Of a stretch of 41,373 nt of DNA, positions 26,964 to 36,002 are shown piece by piece. Numbering within the stretch: the first letter of the stretch is position 1; each line of letters starts with the position of its first letter. The translations under genes were made by a program, and so were the position numbers. This DNA is from Candidatus Pantoea formicae (GTDB taxonomy: Bacteria; Pseudomonadota; Gammaproteobacteria; Enterobacterales; Enterobacteriaceae). The notes below the pieces were generated by a model. It worked only from the letters and a program-made list of their open reading frames with translations. It did not search any database and was not told the origin of the DNA. Where the stretch lies: positions 97,749 to 139,121 of the forward strand of contig NZ_VWXD01000009.1 in the NCBI RefSeq assembly GCF_011752625.1, in the 5' to 3' direction.

Positions 26964-27170
26964 ATGAAAAACCGTAATTATATCCAGCGACGGGTCCCCC
27001 CCGACCTGAGCCGAATAGACATCCGGGAGCAATGGCAGATCACCTTCTGGACGCTGGAGCTCCGTACGACTCAGGAGCGTCTCACCCGGGCCGTGCGGGA
27101 GTCGGGCCCGGAAGCCGACCGCGTGCGGGCGTGGCTGGAGAAAAATCCCCCGCCGCGCACCACACGTTAA
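26964..27170 (+). CDS. DUF3606 small protein
   Basis: This 68-residue protein starts at ATG 26964 with AAGGA seven bases upstream. It contains DIREQWQITFWTLELRTTQE, RLTRAVRESG and VRAWLEK. This is the DUF3606 pattern: a short conserved region in which an aromatic-rich helix is followed by one resembling a small DNA-binding fold. The role is unknown; family members are frequent in proteobacteria, often on plasmids and in stress loci. It is a monocistronic unit as far as the sequence shows. Confidence 0.78.
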   Translation: MKNRNYIQRRVPPDLSRIDIREQWQITFWTLELRTTQERLTRAVRESGPEADRVRAWLEKNPPPRTTR

Positions 27171-27219
27171 TGATGCCCGAAGGCCACCCACTCGCCTTTG
27201 GATGGCGGGATAGCCCGTC

Positions 27220-27644
27220 TTAAGCTGACCGGCGGGGCGGACGCTGCGGCAGCCGTGTAGCCCTCTTCTTCCAGCACCTTAAACGGGTAATGGCACCGCC
27301 CAGCGCGGTCGTCTGCCCACTCAGGTTGCCCGTAGTGGCGGAGTATTCCTGTACCGGGGCGGCGTTCTGCAGCGTGATGCGGTTAAGCTCCGCGACCGCC
27401 AGCATGACCTGCGCTATGCCTTTGCTCTTCTATTACGGGGCCAGATCTATCTAGCCAATCAGCGCGTTGACCCCGCCGAGGCCGTGCAGCACCTCGTTCA
27501 TGGTGGCATCGCCGCTGTCGGCGAGGCGGTACATCTCACGCAGCGTCATCGCGCCGTAGCTGCCGGCCCGCGCCACTGCTGTCAGTGAGAGGATCATCAT
27601 CCACAGCACGACGCGGCGGATGGTAAAGTGTTAAGCAGCTGCAT
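27220..27644 (-). pseudogene. Chemoreceptor pseudogene with large internal deletion
   Basis: On the minus strand ATG 27644 begins MQLLNT and quickly shifts frame. TIRRVVLWMMILSLTAVARA, then MNEVLHGLGGVNALIG, is the N-terminal TM and the start of a chemoreceptor sensor, followed by a stop near 27451. After it the frame KGIAQVMLAVAELNRITLQN is the C-terminal end of a receptor signalling domain. Everything between, about 400 codons of a normal receptor, is gone. This is a clear remnant and not functional. Confidence 0.82.
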
Positions 27645-27985
27645 AAGGCTTCCCCGGTGTTGTTATTATTTTTAAAAAAAACATTATCATTTATTTTTAA
27701 TTGCGCGCGTGATTAATTTGTACGCTACATTTATTTAACAGGAGTCTGGCAGGAATAATTAAAAAAGGACACCCCCCGACGATAAAATTAAAGAATCGCG
27801 TTACTTGAAATAATTTTCTAAACAAAATAAGCATGACATCAGACCAGATAACGCCTATAGTAAGCGCCATAAGAAAGTTTTTAATCGTGTTTTCCTTTCG
27901 CAGTTACCGCCTTTTATAACGGTTCGTTACCGTCCACTTTACCTTTATAATTTCGCACCGGAACCAGGCCGGGGCGGAGGAACCC
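27645..27985. other. AT-rich promoter region
   Basis: About 340 AT-rich bases between the receptor remnant and the GAF-EAL gene. No gene is seen; it probably holds the promoter of the latter. Confidence 0.5.
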
Positions 27986-29767
27986 ATGCTGATGAATCTT
28001 AACGGCGACGACGATCGCCGCGCGCGGGCGCTGAAAGCGCTGCGCAGTCCCGATGAAAGTCGCGATGACGTGCTGCGCAAGTTTGTCCGGCTGGCCAGCC
28101 AGGCGCTCGGCATCCCCGGAAGCTTTATTTCCGTGCTGGACGACGAGCACCAGCACGTGCAGGCCGCACACAACTTCGCCCTCACGCAGTCCTCGCGTAG
28201 AGACTCCCTTTGCCGCCACGCGGTGGATAATGATTGCGCAGTGGTGGTGCCCGACACCTGGCTGGACGCCCGCTTTGTGACGCACCCGCTCATCACCGGC
28301 GCGCCCTACATCCGCTTCTATGCCGGCGTGCCACTCAAAAACCGGGAGGGGATCGTGCTCGGCACGCTGTGCGTCACTGACACCGCACCGCACCCGTTTG
28401 GCGCTGAGCAAGTCACCACCCTGAAGCTGCTGGCCGCGCTGGTGATGTCGTTTCTGGAGGCCTGGCACTCCGCCGGGTTTGCTGACCCGGTCACTGCCCT
28501 GCCTAACCGCCAGCGCCTTATCCGTGACCTTCAGTATCTGGCGGTGGCGGGGGACAATACGCCGCGTCGGCTGGTGCTGATTGACTGCATCGACATGCCG
28601 CGCGCCTATGAGCTCGCGCGTTCAATGGGCATGGGTCCGGTGGAGAGCCTGCTGAAGGACGTAGCCACGCTGCTGCCGCTGCGGCTGCGTCCTGCCACTG
28701 GCGAGCTGCTCTACACCGTTGCCACCGGCCGCTTTGCCGTGCTGACGCGTGACGACAGCCGGCTCACCGCGGACTGGGTGGCAGGACGACTGGAGGGGAT
28801 CAGCGCCGACCTGGGCGACGGCATCGCCGTGGCGCTCAGCACCCACACCGGCGAGGTGGCCTTTACCACGGGCAGCATTACGGCGCAGGAGGTGCTACGC
28901 CGCGCGGTTAGTGCCCTGCACGAAGCCATCGGGCGCGGCGTTCCCGCGATGCGCTTCAGCCTGGCATCCGATGCCCGTCACACCCAGGACTTTACCCTGA
29001 TAAACGATCTGGCAGCTGCTCTGCAGGAAGACAAAGGTCTGTGGCTCGCCTACCAGCCCAAAATCTGCCTGCAGAGCGGCCGCCCTGTGGGCCTGGAGGT
29101 GCTAGCGCGCTGGCGTCACCCTCAGCGCGGCGAACTCTCTCCCGCGCTGTTTGTGCCGCTGGCTGAGCAGACTGAGCTGCTCAGCACGCTTACAGCCTGG
29201 GTAACCGATCGCGCGATCGCGCGCCTTGCCCGCCTGCGCAATAGCTGCATCCAGCTCCCGTTGACCATCAATGTCAGTTGCAGAGACTTTTCGCGTGAGG
29301 GTTTTGCCGACGCACTGGAAGCAAAAATGATCAGGGCAAAGCTGCCCACTTCGCTGCTGGGCATAGAGTGCCTGGAGACCGAGCGCATTATTGAAAGCCC
29401 GGCGGCGATGCAGGGTCTGGAGATGCTGAAGCTCAGGGGATTTGGCATTTCGCTGGACGACTTCGGCACCGGCTACAGCAATATCAGCTACCTGCGGCGC
29501 ATGCCGCTGGACGTCATCAAACTGGACCGCACGCTCATCAGCGAAATCTCGTTAGACACCGCATCGCGCATCATCGCGCGTAGCATCATCGCGATGCTGA
29601 AGGAGCTGGATTACACGGTGCTGGCAGAGGGGGTGGAGGATGCAGAAACGGTTAACGCACTTACGCAGTACGGCTGCGACCAGGCGCAGGGCTTCTTCTA
29701 CTCCCGACCGCTGCCGGAAGGTGAACTCGACGAGTGGCTGGGCTGGAAGCTGCGTGGTCAGTGCTGA
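27986..29767 (+). CDS. GAF-GGDEF(degenerate)-EAL phosphodiesterase
   Basis: This 593-residue soluble protein has a GAF domain (about 30-155), a GGDEF-like domain (about 160-325) whose active loop is TVATGRFAVL and so has no GGDEF signature, and an EAL domain (about 335-590). The EAL domain has the accepted variant EVL (LEVLARWRHP) and keeps INVSCRDF, LDDFGTGYS, the Lys of IKLDRT, LAEGVED and QAQGFFYSRPLP. It is therefore a likely active c-di-GMP phosphodiesterase, with the degenerate GGDEF possibly a GTP sensor. Its GAF domain resembles that of the protein at 23711-25927 (shared IRFYAG, then a Cys/Leu-Thr-Asp run). Start ATG 27986 has GGAGG five bases upstream. Confidence 0.94.
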   Translation: MLMNLNGDDDRRARALKALRSPDESRDDVLRKFVRLASQALGIPGSFISVLDDEHQHVQAAHNFALTQSSRRDSLCRHAVDNDCAVVVPDTWLDARFVTHPLITGAPYIRFYAGVPLKNREGIVLGTLCVTDTAPHPFGAEQVTTLKLLAALVMSFLEAWHSAGFADPVTALPNRQRLIRDLQYLAVAGDNTPRRLVLIDCIDMPRAYELARSMGMGPVESLLKDVATLLPLRLRPATGELLYTVATGRFAVLTRDDSRLTADWVAGRLEGISADLGDGIAVALSTHTGEVAFTTGSITAQEVLRRAVSALHEAIGRGVPAMRFSLASDARHTQDFTLINDLAAALQEDKGLWLAYQPKICLQSGRPVGLEVLARWRHPQRGELSPALFVPLAEQTELLSTLTAWVTDRAIARLARLRNSCIQLPLTINVSCRDFSREGFADALEAKMIRAKLPTSLLGIECLETERIIESPAAMQGLEMLKLRGFGISLDDFGTGYSNISYLRRMPLDVIKLDRTLISEISLDTASRIIARSIIAMLKELDYTVLAEGVEDAETVNALTQYGCDQAQGFFYSRPLPEGELDEWLGWKLRGQC

Positions 29768-30268
29768 CAACGGCCGCGCAGGAATGAGCTACCCTGCTGA
29801 CGGAAGGCTGCCTGGGAATGCACAATGACCTCATCAACATGCCCTGGCTGTGCATGCTGCGCAATGCCTCTTCAGGCGCCTAAAGCTCGGCAATGATACG
29901 GTTGCCGGTATTAAGCCGGTAAGCGCGGATGTAGGCAACCGTGCTGATGGCCATTGATGGCGCAACGCGTCATCAGAACAGTCAGTAACAGCTTCAAGGG
30001 GAGCTGGATCAGATTCTGCGGGTTACCGAAGTCCGGACTCAACTTGCGACGCCGTTAATAGGCAGCAAAAGCAAAAAAGGGGCACTGACTCAGGGAGATG
30101 ATAAAAAAGTCCCGCAACCTGACCAGGTATGTCGGTCGGAAAAAAGTAAAGAAATTCGCGACAAGGATGATCGCGGGATGACGGTAACATAGATGAAAAA
30201 AACATTTAATGATTTGTTTCACTCCTGACGATTAGAGTCTTAACAGTCAGGAAGGTGATTATTAGCAT
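29768..30268. other. Stretch with coding-like remnants
   Basis: No intact gene. A frame open from just after a stop at 29986 to TAG 30192 (67 codons, including LQGELDQILRVTEVRTQLAT) looks coding-like but has no start codon. On the minus strand a 24-codon frame near 29880-29955 reads ISTVAYIRAYRLNTGNRIIA. Both are probably gene fragments. Confidence 0.35.
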
Positions 30269-30294
30269 AAAAAAAACCGCGCTGATGGGCGCGG
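30269..30294 (-). terminator. Strong intrinsic terminator on the minus strand
   Basis: CCGCGC/GCGCGG stem with a 6-base loop, followed on the minus strand by eight Ts. It ends a minus-strand transcript, perhaps that of the 30685-30975 gene or of an RNA containing the 30497-30534 hairpin. Confidence 0.75.
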
Positions 30295-30496
30295 CATAGC
30301 ATGCGGATTTCATACTGCAGTTGTTATTAGAATCAGGAGAAGCTTAGTTCGTGTGAACCCTTCGTCAAGGGTGATGACTAGCCTATCTGTAAACCGTGCA
30401 GACAGATAACTTTACTGACTGTCATCTGTGGGGGAGCCTCAGATGAATATCCTGCTACACATCAGCTGGAGCGTACAGACGTTAAATCATCGCAGA

Positions 30497-30534
30497 AGAA
30501 CCACTGCTACAATAAGCGTTGTAGCAGTGGTTCT
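30497..30534. repeat. Perfect 16-bp inverted repeat with 6-base loop
   Basis: AGAACCACTGCTACAA and TTGTAGCAGTGGTTCT enclose TAAGCG. There is no T-run on either side. A stem this long and perfect is rarely chance. It could be a processed RNA hairpin, a recombination or single-strand origin structure, or the remnant of a small mobile element. Confidence 0.75.
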
Positions 30535-30684
30535 CTCAGGGTTCAGAGATAATGACTTCTTCTGCTCGGGAAAAATGAAAAGAAAAACGATTTTTATAAA
30601 AAAAGTTATTTACGTGGGAGCATGTGTGCAGTCCGGAACAAAGTACGGCCTGCTGACGTATACTGGCTTAATTGCTGCCAAATT

Positions 30685-30975
30685 TTACGTTATGTCAGAC
30701 TCAGGTTTTTTCTCGCACCGCCTGCTGCTTCCCTGACATTTACTGCGTTGCTGGTCCCGCTTAATCCTGGCATCGTACGCCATGAGAACCCTTTTTCCCC
30801 TCGCCGTCAGGCGGTAGCGCTCACTGACCCTTCGCCATTCCTCGCCGTAAAAAAATTCGGCCAGCCGCAGTCTTATCAGCGTCGCCATTACGGCAGGCAT
30901 TATGTCTGCCGGTACCGATTCTCTTTCCTGCATCAGGGAAAGAAGCCGAAAATGCTTCGGAGCCAGTTTTATCAT
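30685..30975 (-). CDS. Small winged-helix-like protein, 96 residues
   Basis: ATG 30975 follows AAAAAGG closely. The product begins MIKLAPKHFRLLSLMQERES, and the middle (MATLIRLRLAEFFYGEEWRR, then YRLTARGKRVLMAYDA) has the look of a winged helix with a terminal TxxG element. The tail is basic (RIKRDQQRSK). It is probably a small DNA-binding regulator; the specific family is not recognised. Its transcript may end at the terminator 390 bp downstream. Confidence 0.55.
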   Translation of the reverse strand: MIKLAPKHFRLLSLMQERESVPADIMPAVMATLIRLRLAEFFYGEEWRRVSERYRLTARGKRVLMAYDARIKRDQQRSKCQGSSRRCEKKPESDIT

Positions 30976-31260
30976 AACCTTTTTACAGTGCTGTTGCTTA
31001 TCCGGCGAATCAGGTCATAGAGATGCAGATTATAACCGCAAAGGCTCTCTCTGTTAATGTATGGCGCTGATTGCAGCAATGCAGTTAAAGAACAGAGTCA
31101 CTCCTCACACTATTTCAGGTTGCTGAGCATCAAACAACAAAAACAGCGCAGAGGGGGCCCTCACAAAGAATTTTTCATTGCTCTGGACCTTAATCACGGG
31201 CCCCCAGCGACAGAAATGCTGCCAAAAGAAGCGTGCTCATGATCCCTGCTCTTCACGACG
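30976..31260. other. Intergenic stretch with a long-range GC inverted repeat
   Basis: About 285 bp. GGGGGCCC (31153-31160) and GGGCCCCC (31198-31205) can pair across 37 bases. No gene is seen. Confidence 0.45.
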
Positions 31261-32814
31261 TCAGACACTCCAGGGACCTGCTACAATCACCGCGTTACGC
31301 CCTGCGCTCTTCGCCTGATAGAGTGCTTCGTCTGCCCGGCGAAGCATCGTATCCCTGTCTCCGGCACTGTCTGCCAGCGCGGCTACTCCTGCAGAGACCG
31401 TCATGACCCCCACGTACGGGAACGTTGTGGAGCTGACTAATTCGCGGATGCGCTCCGCTGTCCGGGCCGCATCTTCCACTGACGTCCGGGGCTGAAGGAC
31501 AATAAACTCTTCTCCACCAAAACGGCTGACCACGTCACCCGCGCGGCAGGTCTGCCGCAGCAGGCCGGCAAGGCTTACCAGTACCGCATCACCCGCTTCA
31601 TGGCCGTACCAGTCGTTTATTTTTTTAAAGTGGTCGATGTCAATGGCTATGACGCACTGAGTTGCGTCATCACGGTTCCTGTCTGCCAGCAGCGTAAAGC
31701 CACGGCGGTTGCAGAGCCCGGTAAGCGGATCGCTCATGGCCTCGTCGCTGAGCGCAGCAATGCGAGCCGCCACCGCGTGACGGTGATACTGTACGGCTTC
31801 CTTCAGGCTGTCGGCTTCATAATACCAAGCCGGTACCGAATCGAACGACGCTTCACTGCCTTCATTTCGCACCATATCGGCCAGCTTCTCCAGCGGATAG
31901 GCAATACGCCCGGCCACCAGGATCACCAGAGCGACCGTCAGGACAATGATCCCCAGAAGGAACCACAGCGCATTTTTTGCGGTTCGCACCAGGATATCCC
32001 GGACTGTTTCAGAGGTTCCTGCAATGAAAATGTTCCAGTCGGTATTATGCAGGCTGGCGTAGCCCGTCAGGAACTTCTGCCCGTCAACTTCCGTGCTGAA
32101 CCCCCCGCTATCCGTGGTGGCCAGTCGCTTCTGCAACGCTGAGTTCAACGCCATTCTGCTTCCCACTCGAGCCGGGTCGTGACTGAATATAATGAGGCCG
32201 TCATTGCTGACGACGGTGACGCTGGATCCGCGGGCGTAAAAATGCAGGCTGAGAATGTCGCTCAGCATGCTCTGCTTTTTGAGGTAGATAGTGCCGCCTA
32301 TGTAGCCCAGATAACTTCCGTCCGGTGTAAACAGAGGCTGAGACAGGAAGATCACGTAGTTACCTGTAGCAGAGGTAAAGGGCGATGAGATAAACGGCTT
32401 CTGCGTGGTGATGGCCTGTCTGCTGGCGTCGGAATGCAGCTTTATGCCGATGAGGCTAAGGCTTTCCGGCGAGGTCGCGGCGATAAAGGCGTCGCGGTTA
32501 ACCACCACTACAGTATTAAAAAAGCCCGACTGCAGTCGCAAGCGATCGGTCTCGTCCCGAAGGTGTCCCGGATCGTTAAGCCCCTTAATCTGCCCGGCGC
32601 TCCAAGCGAGCTCACGCTGCGCCGTGCTCAGATAACGATCGGTGGTGTCGGCGAGCTTGCGCGCATAGGCGATATTACTCTCAAGCAGGCTGTCCTCAAT
32701 GTTGCCCTTCTGAAAAATCAGCAGCGATCCGAGCAGCAGGCAGGCGGTCAGTATCACTCCGCCGACGGAAAGTAATATGAGCAACGTACGGAGACGTAAT
32801 TTACCAGGAAGCAT
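31261..32814 (-). CDS. Two-TM sensor diguanylate cyclase (Cache-GGEEF)
   Basis: This 517-residue inner-membrane protein has TM1 at about 10-32, a Cache-type periplasmic sensor at about 35-265 (with GYIGGTIYL and an HxPARVG-like stretch), TM2 at about 275-300 and a HAMP-like linker. A GGDEF domain starts near 350 (SDPLTGLCNRRGF). The active loop SRFGGEEF is intact, and RAGD lies at the I-site position just before it, so it should be an active, product-inhibited cyclase. ATG 32814 is chosen over a TTG nine bases upstream. The ligand is unknown; Cache domains often bind small organic acids or amino acids. Confidence 0.94.
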   Translation of the reverse strand: MLPGKLRLRTLLILLSVGGVILTACLLLGSLLIFQKGNIEDSLLESNIAYARKLADTTDRYLSTAQRELAWSAGQIKGLNDPGHLRDETDRLRLQSGFFNTVVVVNRDAFIAATSPESLSLIGIKLHSDASRQAITTQKPFISSPFTSATGNYVIFLSQPLFTPDGSYLGYIGGTIYLKKQSMLSDILSLHFYARGSSVTVVSNDGLIIFSHDPARVGSRMALNSALQKRLATTDSGGFSTEVDGQKFLTGYASLHNTDWNIFIAGTSETVRDILVRTAKNALWFLLGIIVLTVALVILVAGRIAYPLEKLADMVRNEGSEASFDSVPAWYYEADSLKEAVQYHRHAVAARIAALSDEAMSDPLTGLCNRRGFTLLADRNRDDATQCVIAIDIDHFKKINDWYGHEAGDAVLVSLAGLLRQTCRAGDVVSRFGGEEFIVLQPRTSVEDAARTAERIRELVSSTTFPYVGVMTVSAGVAALADSAGDRDTMLRRADEALYQAKSAGRNAVIVAGPWSV

Positions 32815-33212
32815 AGCGACCAAAGTCCGCAGGAAGTATTTTTACAATATAACGATAAACCACCTGATTGAAGCCGCAAGTACACCAGTAAAAGGCTGCC
32901 GTTTAGAGTGTTAGATAGCATGACCTGTACGATATACACTGCCTCATATGGAAGAAGCTGGCTTCCGGAAGCCATCTCTGAAACGGGCTGATTTCATGTC
33001 TGCAAGGTAACCGACCTGATCAAAAGCCCGGTTATCTTAATTTGCAGGAATTTGTCAGGGGCTCAAATCAATGAGATATTACTGACTGGTCTTCAGGCCG
33101 AACGTTATGCAACATTGATGTCACACCTCCACTCCAACTCAAGAGTTGAACCCCGCTCACCGGCTTTGGCGCGCGTCTTTCTGAGAGAAAGTTTTCACTG
33201 ACCACACAGAAA
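32815..33212. other. Stretch without a supported gene
   Basis: About 400 bp. No open frame has a convincing start and product. Confidence 0.45.
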
Positions 33213-33232
33213 AACAGCCCGCGCAAACGGGA
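33213..33232 (-). terminator. Weak terminator after the 104-residue gene
   Basis: On the minus strand a short CCCG/CGGG stem is followed by CTGTTTTTC, 90 bp after the stop of the gene at 33320. The stem is short, so this is only probable. Confidence 0.35.
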
Positions 33233-33319
33233 CCTTAGACTAAAGTAGGGATCTTCGGGGGTCTATCTAATGCTAATAAGCGCGATAGCCACTAAGCTTA
33301 TGAAGCGCCTGAATAGCCA

Positions 33320-33634
33320 TCAAGTATGAGCCGTTCTTTTACCCGAACGGGATACAAGAGCATTTTTCTTGTAGGATTTTATCCTTGAAAGGGCAAACCG
33401 GATGACATTAATCCAGTGCGGGTCAGCAGAGATTAAAAGAGACCTCTTAAGAGAGGTGTGCAGCTCACTCCATGTCTCAACCCGGTCTCCGGGATCTAGA
33501 CCAATCTCTCTGCTCAGATGCATTAGTGCTGCATTTATATCAGATTTGATGATTTGATATTCCTCTCCTGATTGATGCAGGCAAGCCAGTCTTTTTATCT
33601 GAACTTCATATTCAACCGTAAGTAAACTGTTCAT
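33320..33634 (-). CDS. Hypothetical protein, 104 residues
   Basis: ATG 33634 has GAGGGT five bases upstream and is preferred to the in-frame ATG 33646. The product begins MNSLLTVEYEVQIKRLACLH and continues with helices (INAALMHLSREIGLDPGDRV, then WSELHTSLKRSLLI). It ends in a basic tail. It is helical, cytoplasmic and not recognised. Clean frame and good ribosome site argue for a real gene. Confidence 0.55.
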   Translation of the reverse strand: MNSLLTVEYEVQIKRLACLHQSGEEYQIIKSDINAALMHLSREIGLDPGDRVETWSELHTSLKRSLLISADPHWINVIRFALSRIKSYKKNALVSRSGKRTAHT

Positions 33635-35237
33635 CTGTACCCTCATCTGAATCCCGGAATTAACGATAAGTATAGGTTAAAGAAACTGTATGAATTAAAA
33701 TCCCCCAATAGATCCTTTCAAGGCCAGATGTGGTCATTCCAGTAAACCGCGGATCGCAAGGCATGCTGCCTCATGCGCTGATGATGACATTACCTCCCCA
33801 CGGGACACTTTAATGATTCAGCAACCGGATAAAGGATTTATCTGACCTAAAATCGACTCCGTATTATTTCAACGATACGGTAATGCTGAACTGTCCGGTG
33901 AGAGTTCGCAATATTCTCTGATGTCAGGATACCCAGCAGTTTCTCTTTTCGGTAAAGTGAGATTTCGTACGCTGACAGGATGCCTTCAGCGCAACGCTTA
34001 TCAGAGCCAGCTGTCATGTAAATCGAATATCCATGACAGCACGTGGGTAAAAAGGTTAAGAAATAAAAGGAAAGCGAAGCCTGAACACAGACAAGGCGGT
34101 TTTCCTGATGCGGCCGTTGAAAGTATGTGTAACAAGGAAACCTCCACCGTTACGTTCAACAGAGATAACCTGCGTCATGAGTTTCTTATAAGATGAAAAA
34201 CTACCAGAGAAATATTTCCCTACCATTTCGCATGGAAGAACGTCATTATAGTTCATAGCTGTCTGATGTGACCTGAATTTCCAGTAACGGGAAATTAATT
34301 TTAGCGTAAAACGGACTCTTTTCACTTCCCGGTCGCAAATTTCTAATTTAATCACATACGGAGTGCAAAAAAATTATTTCGACTAACAGGGTCAGACTAA
34401 ATCTTCTAGGTACAGTAAGGCCTCTCAGCGGGATCAATAACAAATTGAGTTATTCAATCTGATATCATACTCCCCCCCTAAAAGTGGCTGTGACATTCAG
34501 AATATGTGACCCGATGAATATATTTGAGAAAGAATATTTTAACTAATTCATGGCTGTCAGGCTTGATAGGTAGCAGAACCTGCAGCTTTCATGAAAGGTA
34601 TAATTATGTGCACTGGCCACAAAGAGCTACTGACCTGTCCGAGTCAGGCTACCTGATGATGATCCTGTCGTGACAACTTTTTGTTGGGATTTTTTCTTTA
34701 ATGACACAGTTAATCGGCTTGAATCAATCAGGAATTTGTCGACCGGCAAATGACAACCCACCTTGTTGCTGAGAATTGTGGTATTTTCAACATACAGAGT
34801 CGTCGACTGCTTCAGAGCTATCGTACAGACGGTACGACGGTCATGGCTGAAAGGTGACGCGGCTGGCCCAGCAAATATTAACCGCCTGCTGGCCTTCCTG
34901 AACGTGCGGTTCAGCTCATGTGCGAGCGCTAACCTGATTTGTTCCGACGCTTAATAGCGAGAAGCTTGCCGGGCTGTGCGGCGTTGTATTGTTTAAAGAT
35001 ATTGTGCGAATACTGCTGACGCAGTCATCCCTCTGGATCTGCAGACAATGCGCCCTTAAAATTCAGCAACCGCGATATCAGCGCGTATGTTTGTGAGTTG
35101 ACTGACCTAAAGATTTGCGTCACTGATTGTACCGCTTCGCTGGAATTTTTACGGGCTCATCCTAATATCAAAATGTCGCTTCTACTTCTCTGTATTAACG
35201 GCATACTCCGATTGATAATGATTGGCACCCTATGTGC
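33635..35237. other. 1.6 kb without a supported protein gene
   Basis: Frames at 33921-34196 (+), 34056-34355 (-) and 34763-34954 (+) are open but lack good ribosome sites and recognisable products. The 99-codon minus frame (GTG start) is the least unlikely. Composition is AT-rich and mixed; this is probably decayed or regulatory DNA. Confidence 0.45.
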
Positions 35238-35268
35238 AGCCCGGACGCCATCAGTGCCGGGCTTTTTT
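35238..35268 (+). terminator. Plus-strand terminator 1
   Basis: AGCCCGG/CCGGGCT stem, 12-base loop, six Ts. No protein gene ends before it, so an RNA gene is suspected. Confidence 0.75.
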
Positions 35269-35366
35269 AATTACGAAACTATCACTTCTGAAACCGCACC
35301 AAATCGGCTAATCCATCCAGTAAATTCTTATCATGGAACTTTTCAAAACGCTCAAGTTTATGTTGC

Positions 35367-35372
35367 TATAAT
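35367..35372 (+). promoter_or_regulatory. Extended -10 promoter of the small-RNA candidate
   Basis: TGCTATAAT is a perfect extended -10 element. The -35 region is poor, as is usual for this promoter class. The start would be about 35379. Confidence 0.6.
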
Positions 35373-35378
35373 AGCGAC

Positions 35379-35468
35379 GTATTCATATACACACAGCAAG
35401 CGTTATGCGTACGAAAAGAGAATTTCCAGTTGAACGAATTTTTTACCCGCCTCTGCGCGGGTTTTTTT
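35379..35468 (+). ncRNA. Candidate 90-nt small RNA
   Basis: It begins at the extended -10 promoter and ends in a CCCGC/GCGGG stem with seven Ts (35445-35468). There is no ORF of note inside. The neighbouring terminators suggest it belongs to a small tandem array. Partner and function are unknown. Confidence 0.55.
35445..35468 (+). terminator. Plus-strand terminator 2
   Basis: CCCGC/GCGGG stem (extended by an A-T pair), 6-base loop, seven Ts. Confidence 0.78.
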
Positions 35469-35574
35469 ATGACTAACGACTGGACTATTCAGGAACCACC
35501 TCTATCATAAAACCGTTCCGGTTCTCCTCGGAATTACCAACATTCTATTGCTATATCTGGCATTTAATTATGCC

Positions 35575-35604
35575 GCCCGGACTCACTTGCCCGGGCTTTT
35601 TTTT
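35575..35604 (+). terminator. Plus-strand terminator 3
   Basis: GCCCGG/CCGGGC stem, 10-base loop, eight Ts. The stem opening GCCCGGAC is shared with terminator 1. Confidence 0.78.
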
Positions 35605-35810
35605 GCCCCCAAAACTGTCACATCTGTATTCAGGTATAATCGGGACTTACTGTCTTAAGGATTTCTGATATTTACAATAAGATCCCAGAGTTAACACTTA
35701 CATACGTGGTTAATTCTTAATGCTAAAAATCATACCATTTCACTAAATTCAGATTATATAACGATCTCAGTTTTTTCTAATAGCTTTCCATATCCCTTCA
35801 ATATGAGTGA

Positions 35811-35829
35811 TGTGATGTTGTACATCACA
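35811..35829. repeat. 8-bp inverted repeat, operator-like
   Basis: TGTGATGT and ACATCACA with a 3-base centre. It resembles a CRP site, but the TGTGA/TCACA spacing is nine, not six. Possible operator of unknown protein. Confidence 0.4.
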
Positions 35830-35965
35830 AACTGCAGTTGAACGCCCGCTCCATTTTCGGAAGCGGTTTATTTTCTTCGTCCAGGCGGCTCAGATTGCAA
35901 CTTTTGTTGCTGGAAAGTGCATGATGGTAACAAACCAGAGGGTTCGATAGTTACCCCCAAAGATT

Positions 35966-36002
35966 GCCCGCGCTTTAGCTCACTCGCTGTGCGGGCTTTT
36001 TT
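35966..36002 (+). terminator. Plus-strand terminator 4
   Basis: GCCCGC/GCGGGC stem, 19-base loop, six Ts. The fourth in 770 bp without a protein gene between them. Confidence 0.72.

Noticed and set aside
30428..31020. Plus-strand frames opposite the small winged-helix gene
   Set aside because: They overlap the better-supported minus-strand gene and the 16-bp hairpin and have no recognisable product.
34056..34355. 99-residue minus-strand gene with GTG start
   Set aside because: No ribosome site and no family resemblance; kept only as a note in the gap.
35811..35829. CRP-binding site
   Set aside because: TGTGA and TCACA are nine bases apart instead of six, and no gene starts close by.
35936..35960. 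tRNA fragment because of GGTTCGAT
   Set aside because: The flanking bases do not form a T-arm or acceptor stem and no anticodon arm is seen.
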